DNA of 64,000 nt from a virus, in the IMG/VR virus record IMGVR_UViG_3300019890_000003, positions 1-64,000 of that record, one strand, 5' to 3'. Shown here in pieces: positions 32,122 through 39,364 of this stretch. The notes under the pieces were generated by a model. The model saw only the letters and a program-made list of their open reading frames with translations. It was not told the origin of the DNA and made no database searches. The stretch's first letter is position 1. Every line of letters starts with the position of its first letter. Both the position numbers and the translations under genes were made by a program.

Positions 32122-32893
32122 CGCCCTCTAAAAATGCTTTCGTCGCGCCGCCAGATCCATTGCTTCGCCCATGCCCATTCGGGCTTGCGCGCGCCGGTTG
32201 ATCCAACCATCGCTCTTGGTTCAGGAATGTTGCCGGGTTCAGCCAAGGACGGTCTGGAGGCTTGTCGCACCTGTAGCGCTCAATACCCAAAAGAATGGCT
32301 TGCTGATCGAAATCTGGTTGTTTGGCTATTCGCTCGAATGATTTCCGCGCCGCCGGCTTCCCAACTTTGTTCGGCCACATTTCCCAAAATTCATCAAAGC
32401 ATCTGCTTACCGGCGAAGTCCGAGCTTGGCTTGGACAACTCTCAATAGAGGTACGATTCTTTATCGTTAAGGTAGGATCTAGATCTAGGTGTAGAGACTC
32501 TTTCCTAGATCCTAGATCAGGCGCGAGGCTTCGCGAGGCTTCGCGAGTCTTTCGCGAGGATTCGCGAGGGCCTGGTATTTTGGAAATCCCCGGATGGTCA
32601 ATCTTTTGATGTTTCAACCAGTTACATATTTGCAAATATGAATCACCGTCAATCGTATATTTCTCAACACAACCGTTAGCAACCAATTCATCCATCCAGC
32701 CGTCGAGAAGCTCTCGCGCATCATCGTCGTATGGAAAGAGAAGGCTCGCGAGCATTCGCGAGGCCGCGCGAGAACGTCCCGAATCGTCCGCAATCGTCCA
32801 TAATTCAATGAATAAGAGCCGCGCATCGCGCGACAATTTCCCAATAGTTTCGGATTGAGGAAATTCCGGTTTGATGCTTCTGATGCGCGCCAT
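32045..32893 (-). CDS. Replication initiator, O-like, with internal iterons
   Basis: A 282-residue protein. Residues 1-95 are a winged-helix type domain (MARIRSIKPEFPQSETIGKL, LFIELWTIADDSGRSRAASR, CVEKYTIDGDSYLQICNWLK, HQKIDHPG), as in phage and plasmid DnaT/O-like initiators. A Ser/Arg/Glu linker (about 100-150) is encoded by the iteron DNA. The C-terminal part (FDEFWEMWPNKVGKPAARKS ... RPWLNPATFLNQERWLD) is typical of phage replication proteins and probably recruits helicase or its loader. Confidence 0.6.
   Translation of the reverse strand: MARIRSIKPEFPQSETIGKLSRDARLLFIELWTIADDSGRSRAASRMLASLLFPYDDDARELLDGWMDELVANGCVEKYTIDGDSYLQICNWLKHQKIDHPGISKIPGPRESSRKTREASRSLAPDLGSRKESLHLDLDPTLTIKNRTSIESCPSQARTSPVSRCFDEFWEMWPNKVGKPAARKSFERIAKQPDFDQQAILLGIERYRCDKPPDRPWLNPATFLNQERWLDQPARASPNGHGRSNGSGGATKAFLEGDDDTTGREEGPGKTIPLLPTEWRRE
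32475..32518. repeat. Inverted repeat beside the iterons
   Basis: GGATCTAGATCTAGG (32475-32489) and CCTAGATCCTAGATC (32504-32518) are near-perfect inverted copies. They lie between an A+T-rich stretch (about 32440-32475) and the five-copy iteron cluster, as in origins where a melting region abuts initiator sites. Confidence 0.4.
32522..32568 (+). repeat. Iteron cluster A, five copies (putative replication origin)
   Basis: CGCGAG begins at 32522, 32532, 32542, 32553 and 32563, one helical turn apart, usually as TTCGCGAGG. It lies inside the initiator gene linker, as lambda ori lies in gene O. Direct orientation throughout. Confidence 0.5.
32747..32772 (+). repeat. Iteron cluster B, three copies
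   Basis: CGCGAG begins at 32747, 32757 and 32767, again ten bases apart and in the same orientation as cluster A, about 180 bases away within the same gene. The encoded residues (SRAASRMLA) tolerate the repeats. Confidence 0.4.
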
Positions 32894-32899
32894 TACACA

Positions 32900-33412
32900 T
32901 CACCGGCCCAACAAAGCGACGATATCGGCGACAGCCGCCGCGCACTTTTCGTCTTTCTGCATCCTGTCCTTAACGCGCTTGACAGAATGAATAACAGTGG
33001 CGTGATCTAAGCCAAAATAGCCGGCGATCCTTATAAAGGAAAACGGGACAAGCGCCATCTCATGTCCTTGATACCGAACTTGACGGCAAAACGTGCGCAT
33101 AATGTACAACGCAACCTGTCGAGGCTTCACGATACGCGCTAGCTTCGTTCGGACTTTAATCTCATCCACAGATAGCCCATAGTACGCGGCCGTTACATGA
33201 ATAACTGACTTCGGCGTAGCGCGGCCACCAAACAGGCGGTCGTTAATCTCTCGCCACCTGGCTGCTATTTCTTCAACAGCAGTAGGCGCCGTCTCTGGCT
33301 CAATATCTGGCAGTTCGACGCTCGGCATCGGCTCTGGCTCAGACGGTGGCAACATCCACAACCGCTCATGAACAGCAAGATAGTGCGCCTTGAGTTCAGC
33401 ATCGATGCTCAT
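32900..33412 (-). CDS. DnaA domain IV-like DNA-binding protein
   Basis: A 170-residue protein. Residues about 68-165 match the DnaA C-terminal box-binding domain: VIHVTAAYYGLSVDEIKVRT, VKPRQVALYIMRTF, SFIRIAGYFGLDHATVIHSV, KRVKDRM. DHATVIHSVKRV corresponds to DnaA DHTTVLHA..KI. There is no AAA+ ATPase domain; the N-terminus is a Pro/Glu-rich linker. It could bind DnaA-box-like sites at the phage origin or block host DnaA. A second such protein is at 39365. Confidence 0.65.
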   Translation of the reverse strand: MSIDAELKAHYLAVHERLWMLPPSEPEPMPSVELPDIEPETAPTAVEEIAARWREINDRLFGGRATPKSVIHVTAAYYGLSVDEIKVRTKLARIVKPRQVALYIMRTFCRQVRYQGHEMALVPFSFIRIAGYFGLDHATVIHSVKRVKDRMQKDEKCAAAVADIVALLGR

Positions 33413-33723
33413 TCCGCCGCATCCTCGTATAACATAGATCTTTCAGATACCCACTCGTCCGGCTCAATGGCTACAACCGGCAATTGCTTTGCTCTTTCTA
33501 TCAAAGGCTCAAGCGGTTGCGGATGGCGCGGGCGCCAAAGCAAGGGCATGCTTTCTAATTCATTCCAAGGATTATTAATCGAACCTAATGTATCGCCAGT
33601 CCATTCGCCTAAATCAATGCGCCAACTTTTATTTGAATCCTCAACATACACGTCAACCCACACGCCAATAGGCGGCGGATTGTCGAATGTCTGCCAGCGA
33701 TTCTTCTTCCCTTTTTTCGTCAT
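33409..33723 (-). CDS. Small DUF551-like protein
   Basis: A 104-residue protein: W.TFDNPPPIGVWVDVYVED, SWRIDLGEWTGD, NPWNELESMPLLWRPRHPQP. The PPP.G.WV.V ... W.P..HP.PLEP pattern resembles DUF551-type phage proteins. Function unknown. Overlaps both neighbours by a few bases. Confidence 0.45.
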   Translation of the reverse strand: MTKKGKKNRWQTFDNPPPIGVWVDVYVEDSNKSWRIDLGEWTGDTLGSINNPWNELESMPLLWRPRHPQPLEPLIERAKQLPVVAIEPDEWVSERSMLYEDAAE

Positions 33724-33724
33724 A

Positions 33725-34156
33725 CTAGCTCCCGGTTAGCCTGATGCGTACACAATTCCAGTTTTCAAATAAGTACAGCACTTCCTTCATTGTCCGGCAA
33801 ACCGAATGCGGCACATTGTTCCGGATACACCAAAGCTGGAAGGCTTGTTGATCATCGGTGAGCTGCTCGCCTTCTCGTTTTAGTTCGAGGCAATGCATCT
33901 GTCCGGTTGGCGGCACTAGCACAAAGTCAGGCCAACCACGGCGCACACCCATTCTCTTCAACTTCGTTGCCGTCCGGACGTCCCTTAACTCGCCGCTTGC
34001 GATATGGGTCCATTGCCAATCAGGCAAACAATGCTCGCGAAGCACTTTCGCAACATCGTACTGCAGTACAATCTCTTTAGGCCTCGACGCCGCCGCCTTG
34101 CGTAAACGCGGTTTGCGGCCTTGGGCAAGCATAAGGAAGGGGAGGGTGGCTCTCAT
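33725..34156 (-). CDS. VRR-NUC nuclease
   Basis: A 143-residue protein with GVRRGWPDFVLVPPTGQMHC followed by LELKREGEQLTDDQQAFQLW: the G.PD.....(x)..ELK..G..L...Q motifs of VRR-NUC PD-(D/E)XK nucleases (Asp in PDF, Glu and Lys in ELK). Stand-alone VRR-NUC proteins are common in phage replication modules and are thought to resolve branched DNA. Confidence 0.7.
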   Translation of the reverse strand: MRATLPFLMLAQGRKPRLRKAAASRPKEIVLQYDVAKVLREHCLPDWQWTHIASGELRDVRTATKLKRMGVRRGWPDFVLVPPTGQMHCLELKREGEQLTDDQQAFQLWCIRNNVPHSVCRTMKEVLYLFENWNCVRIRLTGS

Positions 34157-34497
34157 AATTTACGTGTCGGCGCAAATATGGTTTGCCGCTGCCCATACTC
34201 CGCCCTCAGATCCTCTAGGTGCCTGTCACATGCAGCCACTAAATCAAAAGAGCCAAGCGAGTTTTCTCGCAACTCTTTCGGCCCAGCATTATCGGCGTTT
34301 CTAAAATGCCGGCGCTGTGGTGGCCGCCTTGGTGGTGGCGGTTGGAATAGATAGACAACCGGGTCGCCGGCGCGGATGCGCCGCTTGACGCGCTTAACGG
34401 TACTAAGGTTGCAATTGAAGCGAATGGCAAGCTGCTGGTTCGTTAACTCACCGTTAACGAGAAGATTGCACTCGGACTTGGTAAGGGGCGTGCTCAT
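34153..34497 (-). CDS. HTH DNA-binding protein
   Basis: A 114-residue protein with a clear N-terminal helix-turn-helix (LTKSECNLLVNGELTNQQLA, IRFNCNLSTVKRVKRRIRAG), a Pro-rich linker and a helical C-terminus (VAACDRHLEDLRAEYGQRQT). Possibly a regulator or RinA-like factor. Its end overlaps the nuclease gene. Confidence 0.5.
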   Translation of the reverse strand: MSTPLTKSECNLLVNGELTNQQLAIRFNCNLSTVKRVKRRIRAGDPVVYLFQPPPPRRPPQRRHFRNADNAGPKELRENSLGSFDLVAACDRHLEDLRAEYGQRQTIFAPTRKL

Positions 34498-34498
34498 T

Positions 34499-34660
34499 TT
34501 ATTTGCGCAGATGTAGGAATTGACGGATAGTGTGTAGTTCGATCCCTACCCATACCGCCGCCCAAACTATCGCGGCAGATATGGCGGCTGCGCCAAGGAA
34601 GAACCAATGCCCTAAACTATCGACATGTTCTATCAACTCGTGGAATTGGGCATCGTTCAT
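34499..34660 (-). CDS. Membrane microprotein, tandem paralogue B
   Basis: A 53-residue protein: MNDAQFHELIEHVDSLGH, one transmembrane helix (FFLGAAAISAAIVWAAVWVG), basic tail FLHLRK. The N-terminus DAQF(H/Q)EL(I/L)EHVD is shared with the upstream gene, indicating duplication. ATGA overlap. Confidence 0.55.
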   Translation of the reverse strand: MNDAQFHELIEHVDSLGHWFFLGAAAISAAIVWAAVWVGIELHTIRQFLHLRK

Positions 34661-34830
34661 TTTCTCGATCTTTCATTCCAAAGCATTTCTAGCCACGCCA
34701 AGAGCAGAACAATCGCGAGAACGGCCAACATCATGCTGCCACCGAAAAGAATGGATTGCCATGTTGGGTTAATACGGAATGCAGAAGCGTCTACATGTTC
34801 AAGCAGTTCCTGGAATTGGGCATCAGTCAT
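34657..34830 (-). CDS. Membrane microprotein, tandem paralogue A
   Basis: A 57-residue protein: MTDAQFQELLEHVDASAF, a transmembrane helix (MMLAVLAIVLLLAWLEMLW) and basic end ERSRK. AGGAGG lies eight bases before the ATG. Paralogous to the next gene. Bases 34831-35034 hold an open but startless frame and no gene that I can support. Confidence 0.55.
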   Translation of the reverse strand: MTDAQFQELLEHVDASAFRINPTWQSILFGGSMMLAVLAIVLLLAWLEMLWNERSRK

Positions 34831-35034
34831 AGTGTGCCTCCTAAAGTAACCGCCTTATCGAGTTTCACGGGCATTATGAACCCAGCCTAGCGGCTGCCGA
34901 AAGGAAGGAACCCGAACTCGATCTTGTAGCGCCTTGCACGCTTGCCCGTTGACGGTGCGGCTGCAGGTAAAGTACCCTCCTCGCGGGATCTTTGGATTCT
35001 ATTGAAGATGTACCATCCGGCGATGTTGCCGCGC

Positions 35035-35343
35035 CTACTCCGCCGCCTTGGCTCGGCGCGAGCGCGCGGTTTTCATGTACGCGTCAATCTGCCTTGCAAC
35101 ATCGAGCTTTATCCCGCCGGTGCCCTTCTTGACGCCTAAACGGAGACGCGGGAGGAATTTCGAATTCTCGACGGCAAACGTGCCGAACTCGGTATCGATC
35201 AAGTGCGCGGCCCGGATGCGAGCTTCGCGTAGCGTCCGCGCCCGTTTCTTTTTGAGGATGGCTAAGGCGCGCTCTTCTAATGGCGCCGTTTCGCGCAAGA
35301 ATTCGTCGATTTGTTTAAGGAAGTCAGCTGCTGTCGGTATCAT
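35035..35343 (-). CDS. Putative HTH regulator, near-leaderless
   Basis: A 102-residue basic protein from MIPTAADFLKQIDEFLRE. Helical start (FLKQIDEFL) and end (GGIKLDVARQIDAYMKTARS) recall small alphaproteobacterial HTH proteins of the FL.EI..FL ... V..I..YM kind. The -10 box of its promoter lies nine bases before the ATG, so the transcript has almost no leader, as with lambda cI from its maintenance promoter. First gene of the minus-strand early operon. Confidence 0.45.
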   Translation of the reverse strand: MIPTAADFLKQIDEFLRETAPLEERALAILKKKRARTLREARIRAAHLIDTEFGTFAVENSKFLPRLRLGVKKGTGGIKLDVARQIDAYMKTARSRRAKAAE

Positions 35344-35352
35344 GATAAGCCT

Positions 35353-35382
35353 AATATAAAAGGCAATTGCCCTCTTTGTCAA
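35353..35382 (-). promoter_or_regulatory. Promoter with operator in the spacer
   Basis: Minus strand TTGACA (35382-35377), 18-base spacer containing GGGCAATTGCC (35371-35361), TATATT (35358-35353). The operator would be blocked or bent when bound. It drives the early minus-strand operon. Confidence 0.7.
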
Positions 35383-35416
35383 CGCAAAACGTCACCAATC
35401 CGGTATGTGCAGCGAT

Positions 35417-35559
35417 GGCATTTGTGCTATGCGGCAACACAAAGTCTTTACCGCTCCCGCCCACGTTAGGTAATTGTACCTATGGACCGCAGGGCATTTG
35501 TCCTGTAAGTGGGCGCGACATTTTGTCTCGTAAGAGATCGGCAACATTTGCCCTGTAAT
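35417..35559. promoter_or_regulatory. Divergent control region with five operator-like repeats
   Basis: GGCATTTGTGC (35417), GGTAATTGTACC (35469), GGGCATTTGTCC (35492), GACATTTTGTC (35517) and CAACATTTGCCC (35542) lie between divergent genes. The last three begin exactly 25 bases apart and each is followed by a GTAAG/GTAAT tail; the last tail, TGTAAT (35554-35559), could be a -10 box for the plus-strand gene. Confidence 0.55.
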
Positions 35560-35589
35560 TTTTTATTTTAGAAATTTGGGATTTTGCCC

Positions 35590-36009
35590 ATGCCAATATC
35601 TGACGCGCAGCGCGCTCGCTTTCGAGAAGAAATGGATAGGGTAGGCGTCGACAGTAAAAAGGCCGCCTCGGTTAAAGCTAGATGGAAGAGCGGGCCGAAG
35701 GCCGGAAAGCCGTTGAGCGACAGTTACATAAGCCAAGCTTTAAACAAAGGCCGAGGCAGCTATCAAGGCATGGAGCTTATCTGCGAGGCGACAGGCGGGG
35801 ATTGGCCATACGTGAAGGATGGGAAGCGCACGCCGCCGTTTATTAAAGGGCAAGGGCCACGCTCCGTCACCTCGCCGCCGCTTGATTTCGACGCGCTTCG
35901 TGACTTGATAGCGTCGGCGCTCGGGATAGCTGGGATGTCCCCACAAGACGCCGCGTCTCTGGCGAAAAGCGTCGTGAAAACTTGGCGAGACAGGCAATCT
36001 CTCGATTGA
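35590..36009 (+). CDS. Repressor-like HTH protein
   Basis: A 139-residue protein from MPISDAQRARF. Residues about 1-75 look like a Cro/C1-type DNA-binding domain (REEMDRVGVDSKKAASVKAR, LSDSYISQALNKGRGSYQGM, ELICEATGGDW), where SDSYISQALNKGR would be the recognition region. The C-terminal part (FDALRDLIASALGIAGMSPQ) is helical. It stands next to the five-operator region and is my best candidate for the protein that binds these palindromes. Confidence 0.5.
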   Translation: MPISDAQRARFREEMDRVGVDSKKAASVKARWKSGPKAGKPLSDSYISQALNKGRGSYQGMELICEATGGDWPYVKDGKRTPPFIKGQGPRSVTSPPLDFDALRDLIASALGIAGMSPQDAASLAKSVVKTWRDRQSLD

Positions 36010-36176
36010 TTACCTTGCGTTTCGGTTCCGGACTAAAAATCAATTGACGCTTTAATTCATTGATTTGAGCCAACATTCCCCTCAATAAGACGCGGTCCCA
36101 CAGCGCTCGGCGCGCGCGTTCACTCTGCATGGCGAAATCCCTATTATTAAGGTTGATCAGAAATTGGGAGGAGCGA

Positions 36177-36237
36177 AACGAAACAGGCTCGTTGCATTAT
36201 TTGACACAAAACACACGCAAAACGAAACGGCATCGTT
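36177..36237. promoter_or_regulatory. Two AACGA-N7-TCGTT dyads
   Basis: AACGA(N7)TCGTT at 36177-36193 and again at 36221-36237, each followed by GC-TTA, centres 44 bases apart, with a TTGACA-like box between. Unrelated to the GGGCAAWTGCCC palindrome, so probably sites for a second regulator. The gap 36010-36344 has otherwise no gene that I trust. Confidence 0.4.
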
Positions 36238-36344
36238 GCGTTACCAATAGCTAAGCACGTTTCCGGCCAGAACGTCCACTCACGAAACATTAAATAAAAG
36301 TCAGGGTTGCCTAAGGAGTGGGCACAAAGATTTATATCCTGATC

Positions 36345-36386
36345 GAGGGCAATTGCCTTGACATCGGCGACATTTGCCCTTACTAA
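36345..36386 (+). promoter_or_regulatory. Promoter with two operators
   Basis: GGGCAATTGCC lies just upstream of TTGACA (36358-36363); a 17-base spacer with GACATTTGCCC (36369-36379) leads to TACTAA (36381-36386). It drives the ParB/Srx-like genes from 36424. Confidence 0.65.
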
Positions 36387-36423
36387 CGTGGCAACCATAG
36401 CAAATCAACTGATGAGGAAACAC

Positions 36424-37233
36424 ATGGAAGCCCACAAATTGGCCAATCTATTCCCACTCATGGACGAGCTGGAATTGAAAGGCTTGACTGAATCTATCCA
36501 CATGAACGGCCAACGTGAACCGATCATCCTCTATGAGGACCAGATCCTGGATGGCCGTAACCGCTACGCGGCTTGCATCGCGGCCAACGTGGATCCCGTC
36601 TTTGCGCCATTCCCCGGTGGCGACCCACTCGACTTCATCGTCGATCACAATCTTCGTCGGAGGCATTTGACGCCGGCGCAAGCGCAATTGGCGGCTGCCG
36701 AATATGCGAACATGAAACGCGGCGCGCCAGTCGGAAATCAAAACGCTGCGACAACAAAGGTTCCAATTGGTCCTTTTGTTTCACCACAAGAAGATCAAGA
36801 GGTTACGTCAGTTAACCTAAAAACCGCAGCCGACAAAATGGGCGTGAGTCACACCTCGGTAAGGCGTGCGTCGGCAGTCAAAAATAGCGGGCGGACCGAT
36901 TTGATCGAGGACATAAAGGCCGGCAAGCGCACGGTGTGGAATGCCTACGAAGAAATGCAGGGCAGGGAGCCAGGCGAAAAGAAGCCGTCTGCCGAGCGCA
37001 ATGGTAATGGCAAGGCTCGGCCACGTCGAGCGCCTCTGCACGAGGAAATTGGCGTGACCATGTGGTCGCATCTCAAGGTGGCCCTCATGGCGCTGACTAA
37101 TCTGCCGGCCGCCGATGAAGTTGCCGCCATCACCAAAAAGAATCCCAGAAGAGTCATGCTCGTCGATGCGCGCGTCTCTAGGGCAACCAAATGGTTGACG
37201 GAGTTTTCAAACGCATGGAACCAGGGAGCCTGA
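36424..37233 (+). CDS. ParB/Srx-domain protein
   Basis: A 269-residue protein starting MEAHKLANLFPLMDELELKG with GAGGAAAC upstream. The N-terminal 90 residues are ParB-like (LKGLTESIHMNGQREPIILY, EDQILDGRNRYAACIAANVD); then a helical DNA-binding region (AADKMGVSHTSVRRASAVKN) with an HTH, and a C-terminal helical domain. Family members bind DNA and may hydrolyse CTP. In a phage with an integrase it may serve in regulation or partition. Confidence 0.65.
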   Translation: MEAHKLANLFPLMDELELKGLTESIHMNGQREPIILYEDQILDGRNRYAACIAANVDPVFAPFPGGDPLDFIVDHNLRRRHLTPAQAQLAAAEYANMKRGAPVGNQNAATTKVPIGPFVSPQEDQEVTSVNLKTAADKMGVSHTSVRRASAVKNSGRTDLIEDIKAGKRTVWNAYEEMQGREPGEKKPSAERNGNGKARPRRAPLHEEIGVTMWSHLKVALMALTNLPAADEVAAITKKNPRRVMLVDARVSRATKWLTEFSNAWNQGA

Positions 37234-37234
37234 C

Positions 37235-38059
37235 ATGACTGCGCTTAAGAAAGTTGACTTTGGCCGTCGGATTATAACGCCGGCCGACGCACAAAAGCTG
37301 ATCGAACACAATCAGCATAATCGCCCAATCCGCGACCGGCACGTCGCGCGCATTGCCAACGAAATAAAACTGGATCGATGGAAGTTCAATGGCGACACGA
37401 TCAAACTCGCCGACACCGGAGACGTGCTCGACGGCCAGCATCGGCTTTGGGCCATCATCATGGCAGATAAGCCCGTTGAGACGATCATTGTCAACGGGAT
37501 CGCGCGCGACGCCTTTGCGACTATCGACACCATCAGGCAAGCGCGCACCGGATCCGATGTCTTGGCGTTGAACAACGTCAAGCGCTATCGCACCATCATG
37601 GCGTCTGGGCTCTCGTGGTTCATCCGCCTTCGCCGCAATGTGATGGTTGAGTGGAAGGCGCCCGAGAACAAGATCGAAAACTCTGACATCGAGGCGGCGG
37701 CAATCGAGAATCCCGACTTCTATCTAGCCGTCGAACGTGTGATGTGTCTTCGCGGGCTCACCAACCCATCCATCTTCGCATTTCTTTATTTCGTGCTTTC
37801 GAATCGGAACTACGATCTTGCAGAGAGAATGGTTAACACGCTCGAGAATCCAGAAGGGGTTGCACTGAGCGATCCGTTCTACCGCTTGCGCTCCTACCTT
37901 ACTTCCGATCACCACAAGCGCAAGGAGCCCTTGACGACGATCGCCATTGCAATCAAGGCAATCAATCTCGCCGACAAAGGGCAAAAAATCCAAGCCCTGG
38001 CATGGCGCAGCCAAGGCAAGAATGCCGAGGCTTTCCCAACACTCAACGTTAAAAAATAA
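37235..38059 (+). CDS. ParB N-terminal-like/DGQHR protein
   Basis: A 274-residue protein with ITPADAQKLIEHN, ARIANEIKLDRWKFNGDTIK, DVLDGQHRLWAIIMADKPVE and GIARDAFATIDTIRQARTGS. The DGQHR.WA ... F..ID......R..D segment is the hallmark of a phage/mobile-element family related to ParB nuclease-like domains (DNA sulfur-modification proteins share DGQHR). It follows the first ParB-like gene by two bases, suggesting a joint function. Confidence 0.55.
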   Translation: MTALKKVDFGRRIITPADAQKLIEHNQHNRPIRDRHVARIANEIKLDRWKFNGDTIKLADTGDVLDGQHRLWAIIMADKPVETIIVNGIARDAFATIDTIRQARTGSDVLALNNVKRYRTIMASGLSWFIRLRRNVMVEWKAPENKIENSDIEAAAIENPDFYLAVERVMCLRGLTNPSIFAFLYFVLSNRNYDLAERMVNTLENPEGVALSDPFYRLRSYLTSDHHKRKEPLTTIAIAIKAINLADKGQKIQALAWRSQGKNAEAFPTLNVKK

Positions 38060-38072
38060 CGCCCGCATGCGA

Positions 38073-38090
38073 GGGGATGGCAAAATCCCC
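38073..38090 (+). terminator. Hairpin after the ParB-like pair
   Basis: GGGGAT, loop GGCAAA, ATCCCC (six pairs) and then only two T before TTGACA of the next promoter. A weak terminator or insulating hairpin. Confidence 0.35.
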
Positions 38091-38120
38091 TTGACACGAC
38101 GAGGGCAAATGCCCTAGAAT
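38091..38120 (+). promoter_or_regulatory. Promoter with operator in the spacer
   Basis: TTGACA (38091-38096), 18-base spacer holding GGGCAAATGCCC (38103-38114), TAGAAT (38115-38120). Best example of the class. Drives the small-gene operon from 38156 and probably the replication/recombination genes behind it. Confidence 0.75.
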
Positions 38121-38155
38121 GCCCCTATGAATTAGCTCTTGCCTGAGGAACCGCC

Positions 38156-38476
38156 ATGCTTACCGAAGCCGAAGTTGAGACGAAAACCTTCGAGGCTATC
38201 GAAGCCGCGACCACCTATGCAGCCGAGTGTGCAATTCGAGTTAGGGCAAGGGATTTTGCCCTTTGCCCAGCTCTCCTCGACAGCATCGAACCAGGTCTTT
38301 CGACGAAGTCACCGAGGCGCATGCGCGCGACCATCATGGGCTTCATTGGCGACGAGATGATGAAGCCTCGCCGCGACTTTTCTTTTGGCGGTTTTATTCC
38401 GTTGATCAACCTGAACGGCGCGCTGAATTACGCGAATCAATGCGTCGCGATCGAGAGCCGCGAGTTCGCGCGATGA
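38156..38476 (+). CDS. Small hypothetical protein
   Basis: A 106-residue helical protein (EVETKTFEAIEAATTYAAEC, ATIMGFIGDEMMKPRRDFSF, NQCVAIESREFAR) with GAGGAA upstream. Not recognised. First gene after the operator-bearing promoter; ATGA overlap with the next. Confidence 0.5.
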   Translation: MLTEAEVETKTFEAIEAATTYAAECAIRVRARDFALCPALLDSIEPGLSTKSPRRMRATIMGFIGDEMMKPRRDFSFGGFIPLINLNGALNYANQCVAIESREFAR

Positions 38477-38559
38477 TATGGGCTTTTCTTATGACATTTC
38501 TCCTTGGCTTTATTGCTGGGGTTATCGTCTGCATAGCAATTGACGAGGCAAATCGATGA
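38473..38559 (+). CDS. Membrane microprotein, 28 residues
   Basis: A 28-codon ORF (MIWAFLMTFLLGFIAGVIVC, IDEANR) with one transmembrane helix, coupled by ATGA at both ends. Typical of the many microproteins here. Confidence 0.5.
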   Translation: MIWAFLMTFLLGFIAGVIVCIAIDEANR

Positions 38560-38807
38560 GAAGCCCAACCCCTTGGGAATTTCAAATGCACGAGCTTCAA
38601 ATAGGGTTTTCGTGCGCCGTTTATGACGCGACTGGAGTCCCCTTAGATCTCGGCCACCTAGATGAGGAGGACCTGCGCATAATCTCCGCCGTCCATGATT
38701 TGCTGTCTGCAGCAAGGACAGCGGCCGCCATGATCGACGCGCAGGCCTATCCTGGCGTCGTCGCGAAACTGCAAATCGCCGTGGCTAAGGCAGAGGGACG
38801 CGAATGA
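38556..38807 (+). CDS. Small hypothetical protein
   Basis: An 83-residue protein: beta start (MHELQIGFSCAVYDATGVPL), then helices (EEDLRIISAVHDLLSAARTA). Coupled on both sides. Not recognised. Confidence 0.45.
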   Translation: MRSPTPWEFQMHELQIGFSCAVYDATGVPLDLGHLDEEDLRIISAVHDLLSAARTAAAMIDAQAYPGVVAKLQIAVAKAEGRE

Positions 38808-38986
38808 GCACTGAAACAGCCCCATGGAACGTCATCGATCATCTCAATACACCCGAGGCGATCGGCCAATACATCATCGCGGCATTTGAGGACGGAGATC
38901 CCGAGCTTATTTCCGCAGTTATCGGCGACGTGGCCCGCGCCATGAGTCGTCTTCTCGATGAAATGGAGCGCCACAGTGAGCCATGA
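38804..38986 (+). CDS. Orphan addiction-antidote-like protein
   Basis: A 60-residue protein. DHLNTPEAIGQYIIAAFEDG with DPELIS..IGDVARAMS closely follows the N-terminal part of HigA-like addiction module antidotes (LDTPE.I..YL..A.EDGD...I..ALGD.ARA). The HTH half of the family is missing and no toxin adjoins. May counter a host toxin or be repurposed. Confidence 0.5.
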   Translation: MSTETAPWNVIDHLNTPEAIGQYIIAAFEDGDPELISAVIGDVARAMSRLLDEMERHSEP

Positions 38987-39182
38987 ATCGCTAGTGCATT
39001 ACAAGTTCGCCGTACTGAGCGCTACCGCGCTTTACGGCCCAACCATTGAGCGCAGCTTTGGGCGCCCGCTTATCGTCCGGTCGAAGAAAGCTGATGCGCT
39101 AGCGCGCGCACTCCCCGAGCCAGAGCGCACCGCCGTCGAGAAGCTCTTCGCGCTACTGCGCAATATCGTGGAGATGAAATGA
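38976..39182 (+). CDS. Small hypothetical protein
   Basis: A 68-residue protein from GTG (VSHESLVHYKFAVLSATALY) with GGAG seven bases upstream. Ends in a Leu-rich helix (VEKLFALLRNIVEMK). Overlaps the previous stop. Not recognised. Confidence 0.4.
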   Translation: MSHESLVHYKFAVLSATALYGPTIERSFGRPLIVRSKKADALARALPEPERTAVEKLFALLRNIVEMK

Positions 39183-39361
39183 CCAACATACTCGTGACTA
39201 CCTATCTTCGTGATCTCGCGGAGCGCCTTATGATGATCTCGGGGAGTTGTGGCGTGGACGATACCGACGTCAAACAACTCCTAGATCTAGCCGACACACT
39301 AGATGAGGAGCGCGCTGGACGCCTGCTGAGGAGTACAAGCGCCAATGACCAAGTACCTTAG
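39179..39361 (+). CDS. Small helical hypothetical protein
   Basis: A 60-residue protein (TTYLRDLAERLMMISGSCGV, DVKQLLDLADTLDEERAGRL), acidic, helical, ATGA-coupled to the previous gene. Not recognised. Confidence 0.45.
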   Translation: MTNILVTTYLRDLAERLMMISGSCGVDDTDVKQLLDLADTLDEERAGRLLRSTSANDQVP

Positions 39362-39364
39362 CCT

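Noticed and set aside
34536-34549. TTCGATCCCTAC, tRNA-like
   Set aside because: Inside the 53-residue membrane protein gene; no cloverleaf around it.
34887-35060. Open frame ending YKIEFGFLPFGSR
   Set aside because: It looks protein-like but has no ATG, GTG or TTG start in the gap; possibly a decayed gene.
35867-36130. 87-codon minus-strand ORF (MQSERARRALWDRV...)
   Set aside because: Its second half runs antisense through the repressor-like gene. The first 40 residues and an AGGGAT box look plausible, so it is noted but not called.
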